From: an uncultured Chryseobacterium sp.
Lineage (GTDB): Bacteria > Bacteroidota > Bacteroidia > Flavobacteriales > Weeksellaceae
DNA: 64,000 bases
Assembly: GCA_913778085.1 (NCBI GenBank)
Contig: CAJYXJ010000038.1
Coordinates: forward strand, 18,049-82,048
Direction of reading: 5' to 3'
How positions within the stretch are numbered: the first letter of the stretch is position 1; each line of letters starts with the position of its first letter. Below the pieces are notes generated by a model, which saw only the letters and a list, made by a program, of their open reading frames with translations, was not told the origin of the DNA and did not search any database. A program made the translations under genes and the position numbers. This document shows positions 46,521-54,436 of the stretch, piece by piece.

Positions 46521-47042
46521 TTATTCATAAATCCTTCCCATTTCTAATAAATTGCCTAAAGTTTTCCAGCTAACCTCAAATTCATGATGATTATTTTCAT
46601 TATCCCCATGATCCAAATAGCACCTCATGCCGCATTCTAAAATTGAATCAGGATCAAAATTATACCATCTGTTTCCGGTTTCAGAATCAATTCCGAAATA
46701 TTTGTATTCGTCATCCAGCTGTTTACCTTTCATTTTATGCAGTTCAGCAATCTGGAACTTTATAACGGCAACTGTATAGTCATACTCACCGCCGGATGGA
46801 GAACTTGTTTTTGAATTGATAAATCCTTTTTCGTCAGGTGCTTCTATGATCTTTAACCATTCGATATTAAATTTTTTTGGTTCAGAAATGAATGCATCCA
46901 CCAGAAGATTCGATAATAAATCAGCACTTAAAGATTGTTTTCTTACCTGCTCAACAAGGTTTAGTAAAGCCAGAAGATAAGTTTCCAAATCTCTGTTTCC
47001 TGTATTGCTTCCAAGATTATTGTAAAATTCGTCATAGGTCAT
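46521..47042 (-). CDS. Hypothetical protein
   Basis: 173 residues, acidic, soluble; no family recognised. Contains KYFGIDSETGNRWYNFDPDS and a C-terminal DNENNHHEFEVSWKTLGNLL. Size, charge and location fit an immunity-like protein, but there is no direct evidence. 28 bp separate its start from the stop of the degraded DUF1963 gene upstream. Confidence 0.55.
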   Translation of the reverse strand: MTYDEFYNNLGSNTGNRDLETYLLALLNLVEQVRKQSLSADLLSNLLVDAFISEPKKFNIEWLKIIEAPDEKGFINSKTSSPSGGEYDYTVAVIKFQIAELHKMKGKQLDDEYKYFGIDSETGNRWYNFDPDSILECGMRCYLDHGDNENNHHEFEVSWKTLGNLLEMGRIYE

Positions 47043-47070
47043 ATCTGATAAATGTATGGATAATTATTTA

Positions 47071-47868
47071 TTAATCGCTCACTTCCCAATCTATATAAAC
47101 ACGAGAGAAATCACGGTTCTTCAAATCTTCTTCAGAAATAAACAGATGCAGATAAACATTTTGTTCATCGTTATATATGGATTCATCGCTTCCATCTATC
47201 TGCAAAAGTAGAATGTCGTTTTTTAAGTGACTTTTGATATTTCTTATATCTCCGTGCAGGAAATAACCATATCCGTCAAGTCTGCTTCCCCTACTTTCAC
47301 TGTCGAAAAAATCATAAAACTCTTCATATGTATCTTCGTCTTCATCCATTAGGTCCCACATGTATTCTTCTACAGATACACCATCAAACTCATCGCATTG
47401 AAACCGATACTGGCTATCGGTAGCACTTGCCCAGGAAACGCTCTTTTCAAAATTCAACTGATAGATACTTTTGAACGGATTCTTTGAGTAGAATTCATCT
47501 TTTAAAAAGTAGAAGTCTGTTAAGCAAGGTAATTCAAGTTGTTCTTCCGCAATATACTATAAAAAGCAATCCTCTTGTTTGAAATTGAATTCCTGACTGA
47601 GAAAAACCTGAAGTATTCCTTTCTCGGGGAAAAGATCAGATTTTGGAACCTCAGCAAAATTAATTTGAATGGTCGGGATGAATACGTTGCCGTTATGATC
47701 TTTAGGGTATTCCATCGTGAGAGGAATAAAGGGATAACCTAAATATTTAGAGGTCTTAAAATCTGACGGATCAGGATTTATCCTGAGCTCGTTTTAACTA
47801 ATAAGAATTGAATCTCTTTTATAGCTTTCTAATTCTGTTTTATATTTTTCTAAAATCTGTGGGATCAT
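47071..47868 (-). pseudogene. DUF1963 (YwqG-like) protein gene with two in-frame stops
   Basis: A single reading frame of 265 codons from ATG 47868 to the stop at 47071 encodes a recognisable DUF1963 protein: YLGYPFIPLTMEYPKDHNGN, IQINFAEVPKSDLFPEKGIL, QVFLSQEF, RLDGYGYFLHGD, LLLQIDGSDES, LFISEEDLKNRDFSRVYIDW. It is broken by TAA at codon 25 (47794-47796) and TAG at codon 104 (47557-47559). There is no frameshift. The intact C-terminal piece (47071-47457) could still be translated from an internal start. YwqG-like proteins occur in immunity arrays. Either recent decay or sequencing error at two sites. Confidence 0.8.
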
Positions 47869-47905
47869 TTATAATTTATTTATCTTGGGGTAATAGATTT
47901 CAACC

Positions 47906-48418
47906 TTACCGGATTTTATCCGAATACTTCTTTCTCATAAGCTCAATGATAGGTATAAAAAGATCGATTCCTTCCGTTGCGGCTTTCCAGGCATATTCAA
48001 TATTTTTATCTGCCAGGATGATTCCAAATTTCCATTCAGAACCATCCAGAATAATTGATTTTTCATTTTGTATGCTTTCAGGCAATCTGATGTTTTCTAA
48101 TTTTAACATTTCTTCTCTTAAAATTGTTGTATCTGCTTCAGAAAATATTTTTTCTTCAGTGATGATCCTGAGTCTATCAAGGTTGTAAATTCCGGAAGTC
48201 CATTGTTTGACATTGTACGCCGTATCCCATTGCCTGAACCGTGAACAGATTGTTCCGTCAGAATTTTGAACTAAAATAATTTTATACGGAAACCCGCTGA
48301 TTGAAGGTAATTCGGATAAATAAGCAATGATTATTTCTCCGTCTTTTAAATCAAAGTTTCCTATTTCAATTTCAGCTTTATGAATCACAGCTTCAATACG
48401 GTTTGAAAATCTTTCCAT
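47906..48418 (-). CDS. Hypothetical protein
   Basis: 170 residues, soluble, mixed alpha/beta. N-terminal strand-helix region (IEAVIHKAEIEIGNF) and a C-terminal helix (YAWKAATEGIDLFIPIIELM). No family recognised. Located 37 bp upstream of the DUF1963 pseudogene on the same strand. Confidence 0.55.
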   Translation of the reverse strand: MERFSNRIEAVIHKAEIEIGNFDLKDGEIIIAYLSELPSISGFPYKIILVQNSDGTICSRFRQWDTAYNVKQWTSGIYNLDRLRIITEEKIFSEADTTILREEMLKLENIRLPESIQNEKSIILDGSEWKFGIILADKNIEYAWKAATEGIDLFIPIIELMRKKYSDKIR

Positions 48419-48438
48419 TTTTTTGATTTTAAATTTTT

Positions 48439-48786
48439 TTACACTGTTCTGCCGATGATTTTTCCGAAAAACCTTTTGCGGGCACGGTCAACGACCAGCT
48501 TTTCATTCTTAATGGCCCACGCAATTTCAAACAAACCCAATACGTTAGACATGACGAGTGATCGGATCGGATCGCCGGGCGAACAGAAAAAATGGGCGTC
48601 TTCGGAATCGGCAAAGCCTTTACCATGATCTGTAAGGGTAACCCAAACAGAAGACTTTGCATCGGCACCTGACATTCCAAGTTCCGTATCCCATTTCCAG
48701 CGCAGATTGTCGGTAGCTCCAACCAGAATGACCTTATTATCAACGTCTATCCAGTTTACGACAAGATGAGTAAATTCTTCTTCCAT
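48439..48786 (-). CDS. Hypothetical protein
   Basis: 115 residues from ATG 48786. Chosen over an overlapping frame (48429-48743) because this one has the more protein-like composition. Contains VVNWIDVDNKVILVGATDNL and a basic C-terminus (RARKRFFGKIIGRTV). No recognised family. 20 bp upstream of the next gene, 27 bp downstream of the phosphoesterase, so probably in one operon. Confidence 0.5.
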   Translation of the reverse strand: MEEEFTHLVVNWIDVDNKVILVGATDNLRWKWDTELGMSGADAKSSVWVTLTDHGKGFADSEDAHFFCSPGDPIRSLVMSNVLGLFEIAWAIKNEKLVVDRARKRFFGKIIGRTV

Positions 48787-48813
48787 TTTATTTGATTAAA
48801 TCAAGAATGAGAT

Positions 48814-49662
48814 TTAAATTAATTTCCAGTTGAATTTAGTTATTTTATTGGTCAGTTTCTGATCGACAATTTCCATATTCAATTCTTCTTTTTCTTTATT
48901 TAGGATAATCATACAGCCTTTTTCAAGGATTCCGCTTTCGTTAAATTCCAGTTCCTTTATTTTAATCGATTTGGTAATGCCATTGAAATCTGTTTCTTCT
49001 TTGTAAGGTTCTCCCGTATGGCCGTAAAAATGGTAGTGGAAAATAATATGATCGAGGACTTCCCGGATTTCTGCCATGCCGTAACCTCGCTGACTGCTGT
49101 CGTCTTTATCGTGGGTAATTAAGATATCGAAGGTATCTTTGGTCTTCAGCAGTTTACGGATCACGTTTCTTTCGTAATTCTGGATAAAACGCTTTTCCGA
49201 TCTTCCTTTCCGGTCTCCGATCCTGCCGATGCCTACGAAATTCAGGGTTTCATTTTCTGCTTCCAGTTTTTGTTCCCACCCTGATTTACAGACAAAAACC
49301 CTTGTGTAAACATCAATAGGGAAGAGGCTGTCAGAAGGATATTGATTTTCCAGATGATCTAAAAAATCATGGTCTTCATGGTTCCCGCGTACACAGATCA
49401 TGTCAATATCAAGCTCATCTAAAAATGTCCTGATTTCAGGATTTTCTTTGGTGAAATCTTCATGAAAACCCAGTTCGTCCCTGTCGTACTGCGCATGTTT
49501 TATCGTGGCTTTATCCATTTTTTCTAAGTTCGGATAAGCCCCTATATCTCCGCACTGCAAAATGATATCGATTTTGTGGCCTGTTTCTTTTTGATAAAGA
49601 TCCACAAGTTTGAAAGGCAATAGAATTTTACCGTGAATGTCTGAGAAAAGCGCGATTTTCAT
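48814..49662 (-). CDS. Calcineurin-like metallophosphoesterase
   Basis: 282 residues. Two-metal site motifs in order: DIHG (DxH, ~8-11), QCGDIGAYP (GDxG, ~36), VRGNHEDHDF (GNHE, ~95) and YGHTGEPY (GHT, ~217). A His/Asp-bearing ITHDKDD lies at ~184. It may act on phosphoesters of nucleic acids, nucleotides or proteins; the substrate is open. Neighbouring RNA ligase (2.4 kb away) makes an RNA-repair link conceivable but weak. Confidence 0.88.
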   Translation of the reverse strand: MKIALFSDIHGKILLPFKLVDLYQKETGHKIDIILQCGDIGAYPNLEKMDKATIKHAQYDRDELGFHEDFTKENPEIRTFLDELDIDMICVRGNHEDHDFLDHLENQYPSDSLFPIDVYTRVFVCKSGWEQKLEAENETLNFVGIGRIGDRKGRSEKRFIQNYERNVIRKLLKTKDTFDILITHDKDDSSQRGYGMAEIREVLDHIIFHYHFYGHTGEPYKEETDFNGITKSIKIKELEFNESGILEKGCMIILNKEKEELNMEIVDQKLTNKITKFNWKLI

Positions 49663-49743
49663 GGCTATGTTTTTAAATTTGAACGTAGGTAATCAGGTTT
49701 TCGATTGGAAGTACCTGATGCACAAAGATAGCTGAAAATAATG

Positions 49744-50361
49744 TTAAAGATTCCCGTAAACGGCTATATAATCAGCGTAGGTTAGCTTTTCATTAAGCCA
49801 TTCGATCAATTCATTTTTAAATTTTTCTATTTTCGGATCCTTCGTATGGTTCTGCTTTATTCTTTCGACGATTATATTACAGGTTGCATTGCTGAAAAAA
49901 TTATGTCCGCAGAGGTCAAATGATGTTTCAATAAATCCGTTCCAAGGATTTTCGATAGGATAGACCGACTTAAATTCGCTGATTACGCAGTCAAAATCCG
50001 GAGTAGGAATAAATGCATCATTCCGTTTTGCCGATTTGTAATTTTCACCATTTTTATCTTTTGGCCATAGGATAAACCCAATTTTATTTCGTGGAGAAGG
50101 TGTTTCCCGGGTGGTAAGAATAATCTGCTCTGAGTTGATTCTTTTAATGGCTTTTTCTATATGATGCCGGCAAAAATTATAGTTTTCCTTCGCTGTTTCA
50201 AAATCACATTCGGCAATTAAGCTTACCTGTTTGATATTTTTGATGTGAAATTTTTCAATGCAGGTTTCAGGATCGTTATTATTTTCTTTTAAAAGTTTTA
50301 TGGCTATATCCAGAGGAACCGTAATCTTATTACGAAGAATCTTTACTTTTTTTGTGTCCAT
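49744..50361 (-). CDS. Hypothetical protein
   Basis: 205 residues from ATG 50361. An in-frame TTG at 50391 would overlap the DUF2461 stop (TTGA) and add ten residues. Contains an N-terminal helical part (LLKENNNDPETCIEKFHIKN, VSLIAECDFETAKENYNF) and a C-terminal part with paired Cys and His (FDLCGHNFFSNATCN). No known family. Likely co-transcribed with the DUF2461 gene. Confidence 0.55.
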   Translation of the reverse strand: MDTKKVKILRNKITVPLDIAIKLLKENNNDPETCIEKFHIKNIKQVSLIAECDFETAKENYNFCRHHIEKAIKRINSEQIILTTRETPSPRNKIGFILWPKDKNGENYKSAKRNDAFIPTPDFDCVISEFKSVYPIENPWNGFIETSFDLCGHNFFSNATCNIIVERIKQNHTKDPKIEKFKNELIEWLNEKLTYADYIAVYGNL

Positions 50362-50387
50362 TTTTTCAGTTTGCGTTTCTTGTTTTT

Positions 50388-51047
50388 TCAAATCAAAGAT
50401 GCCCCATTCAAATCTGTCGTCAGCACTTCACTCATGTAATCGAAGAAAGGGCGCATGGCTAAAAATGTGAGGACTGCTTCTTTCGCAAAGTTATCCGAAA
50501 AAACTTCCTGATCGGTAAACGGCCGCATGACGACATACTGCTTTTTCCGGATGAGGTCGATGGCGGGATGATTTTTATCGAAGCCTCTCGGCGCGGTTTT
50601 CACGGCTTCGCCTTTTATTTCTTTAAAATAATTGATAAAGGTCTGGTCTGAAGTAATCTTTTCAATTTCTGCGGTGTTGATCTCAAATTCTTTGCGGATG
50701 CGGAGCAGGTCTTTGGCATCCGGTCCCCAGAATCCGCCGCCTACGAAGCTGTTGCCGGGTTCCAGATGGATATAGTAGCCGCCTCTCAGCATCGGTTTCA
50801 GTCGGGAATAGCCTACTCCGAAATGGGTTTTGTATGGCGTCTGATCCTTTGAAAACCGGACATCCCGGTAAATCCGGTATATATGAATACTGTTCACACG
50901 ATCATGCTGCTGAAGTTCGGCGTAGATCCGGTTGAAAAGCGCTTTGTTTTCTTTTACCACTGCATCGTATTCTGCTTTGTGGGCGGCAAACCACTCGCGG
51001 GTGTTGTTTTTCTCCAGCTGCCTGAGGAATTCAAAGGCTTTTTTCAT
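50388..51047 (-). CDS. DUF2461 family protein
   Basis: 219 residues matching DUF2461/TIGR02453: NNTREWFAAHKAEYDAVVKE at the N-terminus, IYRIYRDVRFSKDQTPYKTH, YYIHLEPGNSFVGGGFWGPD. Cytoplasmic; no biochemical function established to my knowledge. Overlaps the TTG-start option of the following gene by 4 bp. Confidence 0.92.
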   Translation of the reverse strand: MKKAFEFLRQLEKNNTREWFAAHKAEYDAVVKENKALFNRIYAELQQHDRVNSIHIYRIYRDVRFSKDQTPYKTHFGVGYSRLKPMLRGGYYIHLEPGNSFVGGGFWGPDAKDLLRIRKEFEINTAEIEKITSDQTFINYFKEIKGEAVKTAPRGFDKNHPAIDLIRKKQYVVMRPFTDQEVFSDNFAKEAVLTFLAMRPFFDYMSEVLTTDLNGASLI

Positions 51048-51125
51048 CTTACTTTTTTTAGCGAATTTAATGATTTACAAATGAAGAGAAATATTCAAAA
51101 CCAACACATTTATCTTGAAGTTTTT

Positions 51126-51845
51126 TTATAAAATACTTGGATTCAAAACTTTTTCTAAATCTCCAATTTTCAGTAAATCCTCAATGGCCTTTTCAATACA
51201 TTCTCTTGTGAGTTCCTTCACAAATAAATCCGGCGGCTTTTGGTAAAGGGCATTTAAGTTTTGTCCCGTTTTCTTGTCTTCTTCAATGGCCGTTTCTAAA
51301 TATGCATACGTCCAGATAATTAGACCATAATGTCGCCCGTCTTCCATATCAACATGAATATTGCAAAAGTCATTTTCTTTGTTCCAGCTTGCCGGTTCAA
51401 CTTCTTCAAATTCCAGCCACAAGGTAAATTTTTTGCTTTCCGGTTTTCTACCTTTTAATTGGTCATAAAGTTTTTTTAATTCTTTATTGTTTACCCAACC
51501 TTTACTCGCAGTCATGGCAATAATGAGAAAATTTTTTGCTTCGTCCATTGTGCTAGCTTCTCCTTTAACGACTGCATACTTCCAAGGACTCTGTTCTTCG
51601 GGCATTTGATATTCAAACTGAAATCTTTTGTCTCCTATACTATTAACTGTCACTAACCAATCATCTTCCCAATTATCTGTTGCCTGAATGACAAGTGAAT
51701 AATGAGAAGTCACTCCATATAATGTGGTTTTTGTAAAAGTTTGGTTTACTATTGAAATAAATTCGAGCATTGATTTTCCTATTTCATTTTCAATGAAAGT
51801 TGAATCAACATTCATTAATTCACGATAGAATTCTTCGAGTGTCAT
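51126..51845 (-). CDS. Hypothetical protein
   Basis: 239 residues from ATG 51845; an in-frame ATG at 51878 would add 11 residues. Soluble, acidic. Contains FNYQMP-like strand region (RFQFEYQMPEEQSPWKYAVV) and GLIIWTYAYLETAIEEDKKT. No family recognised. Lower GC than its neighbours by eye. Immunity-like size and setting only. Confidence 0.55.
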   Translation of the reverse strand: MTLEEFYRELMNVDSTFIENEIGKSMLEFISIVNQTFTKTTLYGVTSHYSLVIQATDNWEDDWLVTVNSIGDKRFQFEYQMPEEQSPWKYAVVKGEASTMDEAKNFLIIAMTASKGWVNNKELKKLYDQLKGRKPESKKFTLWLEFEEVEPASWNKENDFCNIHVDMEDGRHYGLIIWTYAYLETAIEEDKKTGQNLNALYQKPPDLFVKELTRECIEKAIEDLLKIGDLEKVLNPSIL

Positions 51846-51983
51846 GCTCTTCTGTCCTGAAGATCTGATTATGGGCATATGGAACTTTAAAATTATAATT
51901 AAATGTATTAATGGCTTAAAAAAAATTAGAGACTGCAGGAAATTGTCAGCCCGGTTAACTTCATTTTTACAATGTTAATCAAT

Positions 51984-52442
51984 TCAGGCTTCCAAAATTA
52001 CATTCACCTGATCTACAATTTCCTTTTTCTCTAAAATTTTTACATCATACTTTACCTCAAGCTTTGTTTTTTTCCAGAAGGGGAAAAAGATCAGGCCTGA
52101 ACTTCCGATTTCGGCAAGCGTATCATCCGGATATTCAATTTCAACCGTTGTTTTAAAGGTGGTGTTTCCTTTTATAAACTTGGTTGTTTTGATCCTGTGG
52201 GTCAGTAAATCAAAAGCCTGAGCGATTCCGTCGTCTAAATTTCCGAATGCTTCGCTGAAGTGCGTATGATGTACACCGTAGCCCACCACCAATTCCCCAA
52301 AAGTGGTTGAAATCCAGAATTCTGAATTTTTAAGAGCCAAAGATTCGGTTCCGTCTTCGTCTTTTGAATACTCAACTTCATCTCCTAATCTATCAATGAG
52401 GACCTTTTTGATTTCTTCAAATTTCTTTTGGTTACGGTTCAT
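51984..52442 (-). CDS. Hypothetical protein
   Basis: 152 residues, soluble. N-terminal helix (KKFEEIKKVLIDRLGDEVEY) and a middle block FWISTTFGELVVGYGVHHTH, then GIAQAFDLLTHRI. I recall similar unnamed proteins in bacterial immunity arrays but cannot name a family. 74 bp downstream of the dioxygenase gene on the same strand. Confidence 0.55.
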   Translation of the reverse strand: MNRNQKKFEEIKKVLIDRLGDEVEYSKDEDGTESLALKNSEFWISTTFGELVVGYGVHHTHFSEAFGNLDDGIAQAFDLLTHRIKTTKFIKGNTTFKTTVEIEYPDDTLAEIGSSGLIFFPFWKKTKLEVKYDVKILEKKEIVDQVNVILEA

Positions 52443-52515
52443 GTTTTAATTGAGGTTGAAGTTTGGGTTTAAGATTTAAAAAGTTCTGGTAAGTTGCATT
52501 AGCAAGAAGCTTTCA

Positions 52516-53223
52516 CTATTTCGTATCAAACCTGATTCTTTTAATCCATCTTTTTGAATCGGTATGGATTTTATCCCGTCCGTGCAGCATTAAATCGTTT
52601 CTGAATAAGATCAGGTCGCCTTTTTCCAGCTTAATTTCGAAGGAAAGGCTTTTGAAGAGCTTATCGAGTTTATTTAATTCATCAATTTCCGTTACCTCAA
52701 GCCTGGAAAAAGATTCCATCGTAATCCGGTCGTAGCAAAGGGCATAGTTTCCGTCTTCAAACGATAAAATACTTCTCTGCTGATTTCCGAACTTCCATTT
52801 TTTACCCAGCATTTTCTGCTTTTCGTCTTCGGTAAGGTGCTTTAAAAGACTGCTCAACAGCATAAAGGTATTGGTACCCTGGCCTTCTTCATCCGGCTCC
52901 ACGCACAATAAGCCTATCGTATTGGGAATGGCATCGAAGTCGGCACAGTCGGTGTGCAGCGGAAAAGCCCGATTGGAATTGGCAATAGAGGTGAAAAAGT
53001 TGTTGTGGCGGGCAATGGTCACGTCAAAAACCGATTTTCCATTGTTATTCCGCCTTTCGTTTAATGCTGTTCCCAACCGGCTGATAAATAATTGCAGTTC
53101 CTCTTCGGACAGAGGGAAATTTTTTATCACCAGCGGATATCCCTGCTGCAGGTCTTCTTTGATGGTAGCCTCATTGGGATGTTCTCCCCACTGATAACTA
53201 ATTAACCAGCCTGGTTCTTCCAT
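52516..53223 (-). CDS. TauD/TfdA-like Fe(II)/2-oxoglutarate-dependent dioxygenase
   Basis: 235 residues. Iron-binding HxD in FPLHTDCADFD, the distal His in LMLHGRDKI, and 2-oxoglutarate-contact Arg in RWIKRIR, in the order of the clavaminate-synthase/TauD superfamily. Double-stranded beta-helix expected. Substrate unknown. The gene starts 26 bp inside the end of the upstream 108-residue gene, so the two are translationally linked. Confidence 0.85.
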   Translation of the reverse strand: MEEPGWLISYQWGEHPNEATIKEDLQQGYPLVIKNFPLSEEELQLFISRLGTALNERRNNNGKSVFDVTIARHNNFFTSIANSNRAFPLHTDCADFDAIPNTIGLLCVEPDEEGQGTNTFMLLSSLLKHLTEDEKQKMLGKKWKFGNQQRSILSFEDGNYALCYDRITMESFSRLEVTEIDELNKLDKLFKSLSFEIKLEKGDLILFRNDLMLHGRDKIHTDSKRWIKRIRFDTK

Positions 53224-53524
53224 CGATTACGATAATCATTGCTCCGTCCTGCCCATGCCTAGGAAATTTACTAATTTTTTCTTCCATGTCTGTAATCCTA
53301 AGGTAGTCATCATATTCGCCTTTTTCGATAACATAATAGGTACAGGATATTTTTTCGATAAAATCTTCCCACTTTAGTTCTACATTGGCGGGAATATTCG
53401 TCTGTTCATGGATTTTATCGATCAGCTGCCCGATTGAGGATGAATTTTCATCGATATCGACTTCAATCATTTCTGGAAATTCGTCGTATTCAATGGAGAA
53501 TTCCGGTTTTAATTCGATTTTCAT
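53198..53524 (-). CDS. Hypothetical small acidic protein
   Basis: 108 residues, strongly acidic in the first half (EVDIDENSSSIGQLIDKI). No family recognised. Overlaps the dioxygenase gene by 26 bp in another frame, consistent with one operon. Confidence 0.5.
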   Translation of the reverse strand: MKIELKPEFSIEYDEFPEMIEVDIDENSSSIGQLIDKIHEQTNIPANVELKWEDFIEKISCTYYVIEKGEYDDYLRITDMEEKISKFPRHGQDGAMIIVIDGRTRLVN

Positions 53525-53651
53525 TTTAAGAGGATTAATTTTTAGGCAGCTAAACTAAGAAAAATCATGGCAATGTAAATAGGGAATAAGAAATAAATCA
53601 CGAATGGTATTAATGCTGATCATCCAGAAGTATAAATATTGGTCTTTTAAA

Positions 53652-53861
53652 CCTACGGAAGACTACGGAAGTCTCCCACAACCTGCAGGAGACAAAATGC
53701 AATGGCAGGAAGTTACAAACAGGCGTGTTGGTAACAAAATACAATGTACGAAGATTACAAACAAGGTTGTTTTAGATCTCCGGAGGATTGCAGAAGTCAC
53801 AAACATTATTGTTTTAAACCTCCGGAGTATTTTGCAAGTCTCCCGCAACTTCCGGGGAAAC
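53652..53861. repeat. 42-bp tandem minisatellite, about five units
   Basis: Units start at about 53652, 53694, 53736, 53778 and 53820. Although diverged, they keep the pattern CT.CGGA...GAAGT..CAAAC and a period divisible by three, so one frame translates as 14-residue repeats (KMQWQEVTNRRVGN, KIQCTKITNKVVLD, LRRIAEVTNIIVLN). A 98-codon frame through it (53604-53900) is probably a by-product. The flanks 53525-53651 show no gene. Confidence 0.7.
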
Positions 53862-53883
53862 CAAATGCGGTTTTCAGGTGATG

Positions 53884-54063
53884 CTATTTCGCAACGGTGA
53901 TCGTCAGTTTGTTTTTATTTTGTTTGATGTGTACGCTTTTTCCTTTTTCAAAACCGAGCTTTTCAAGCCATTTTCCTTTGAGTCGTATTTCGGAGACCGT
54001 TATCATTCGGTTACTGCTTTTCTGATAGGTGGTGTTGATTTTAAGTGTTCTGGAATTTATCAT
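53884..54063 (-). CDS. SymE-family toxin-like small protein
   Basis: 59 residues, MINSRTLKIN... to ...LTITVAK. The core VSEIRLKGKWLEKLGFEKGK is the hallmark of SymE/type I toxin-like (AbrB/SpoVT-fold derived) proteins. E. coli SymE is a nucleoid-condensing, formerly called RNA-cleaving, SOS-linked toxin; whether this homologue is toxic is unknown. Its promoter (TTG-N19-TATATTTG on the minus strand) is overlapped by a palindrome, and a small XRE regulator starts 95 bp away in the opposite direction. Confidence 0.85.
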   Translation of the reverse strand: MINSRTLKINTTYQKSSNRMITVSEIRLKGKWLEKLGFEKGKSVHIKQNKNKLTITVAK

Positions 54064-54087
54064 TTGTCGTATAATTGTATGACAAAT
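54062..54087. promoter_or_regulatory. 26-bp palindrome over symE start and -7 box
   Basis: ATTTGTCGTATA and its near-complement TTGTATGACAAAT face each other, with outer ATTTGTC / GACAAAT perfect. It covers the symE start codon and most of its -7 box. Probable operator. Confidence 0.6.
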
Positions 54088-54112
54088 ATAGGGGATATTT
54101 TCAAATTGTCAA
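54083..54112 (-). promoter_or_regulatory. Complete promoter of symE-like gene
   Basis: On the minus strand: TTG (54112-54110), 19-bp spacer, TATATTTG (54090-54083), 19 bp before the start codon. Confidence 0.65.
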
Positions 54113-54121
54113 TCTTTTATA

Positions 54122-54135
54122 TGACAAATTTGTCA
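54122..54135. promoter_or_regulatory. Perfect 14-bp palindrome in xre promoter
   Basis: TGACAAATTTGTCA, with the same GACAAA/TTTGTC half-sites as the palindrome at the symE start. It overlaps a -7-like CAAATTTG (54125-54132). A further dyad GTCAGC/GCTGAC lies at 54132-54149. Confidence 0.6.
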
Positions 54136-54158
54136 GCGAATAAGCTGACATTTGGTTC

Positions 54159-54377
54159 ATGACCAGAGACAAGCTAAAAATTGAATTAGGTAAACGCATT
54201 ATCATGCTTCGCGGAAAGAAAGGCTGGAGCCAGTCTGATCTTGCCCGTGCCTGCAACAAAGACCGCCAGGCCATCGAAAAACTGGAAAACGGCAAAGTAA
54301 ATCCTACGCTCTACACATTGCTGGAACTGGCCAACGCTTTGGAGGTTTCTTTACCGGAGCTGGTGGATTTGAGGTGA
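54159..54377 (+). CDS. Small XRE-family HTH regulator
   Basis: 72 residues, essentially a single Cro/C1-type helix-turn-helix (LGKRIIMLRGKKGWSQSDLA, KDRQAIEKLENGKVNPTLYT). Too short for a ligand domain. Divergent from the SymE-like gene with repeated GACAAA half-sites between them, so it is the likely repressor of both promoters; the antitoxin role is an inference. Confidence 0.92.
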   Translation: MTRDKLKIELGKRIIMLRGKKGWSQSDLARACNKDRQAIEKLENGKVNPTLYTLLELANALEVSLPELVDLR

Positions 54378-54407
54378 TGTTTTGCTTCAAATTTCAAAAT
54401 GAGAATG

Positions 54408-54436
54408 AGCCTGGAAACTCAAGCCGGCAGAAGTCA
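54408..54436. repeat. GC-rich dispersed repeat, copy 1
   Basis: GAATGAGCCTGGAAACTCAA... resembles 55515-55545 (CTGGAAACCTGCGCCGGCGG) and more loosely 56775-56808. It abuts the stop of the kelch gene. Confidence 0.4.

Noticed and set aside
48429-48743. Alternative 104-codon frame overlapping the 115-residue gene
   Set aside because: Same strand, different frame; its composition (Pro/Ser/Arg-rich, no hydrophobic core pattern) is less protein-like than that of the frame chosen.
38125-53524. Polymorphic toxin or secretion locus
   Set aside because: Immunity-type families are present, but no large toxin, VgrG, Rhs, or secretion gene appears on either strand.
53652-53861. Possible CRISPR array
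   Set aside because: Units are contiguous diverged copies with no constant repeat and variable spacers, and no cas genes are near.
53604-53900. 98-codon frame across the tandem repeats as a real gene
   Set aside because: The frame stays open because the period is 42 bp, and it runs into the SymE-like gene on the other strand. Reported as a repeat instead, with the coding option left open.
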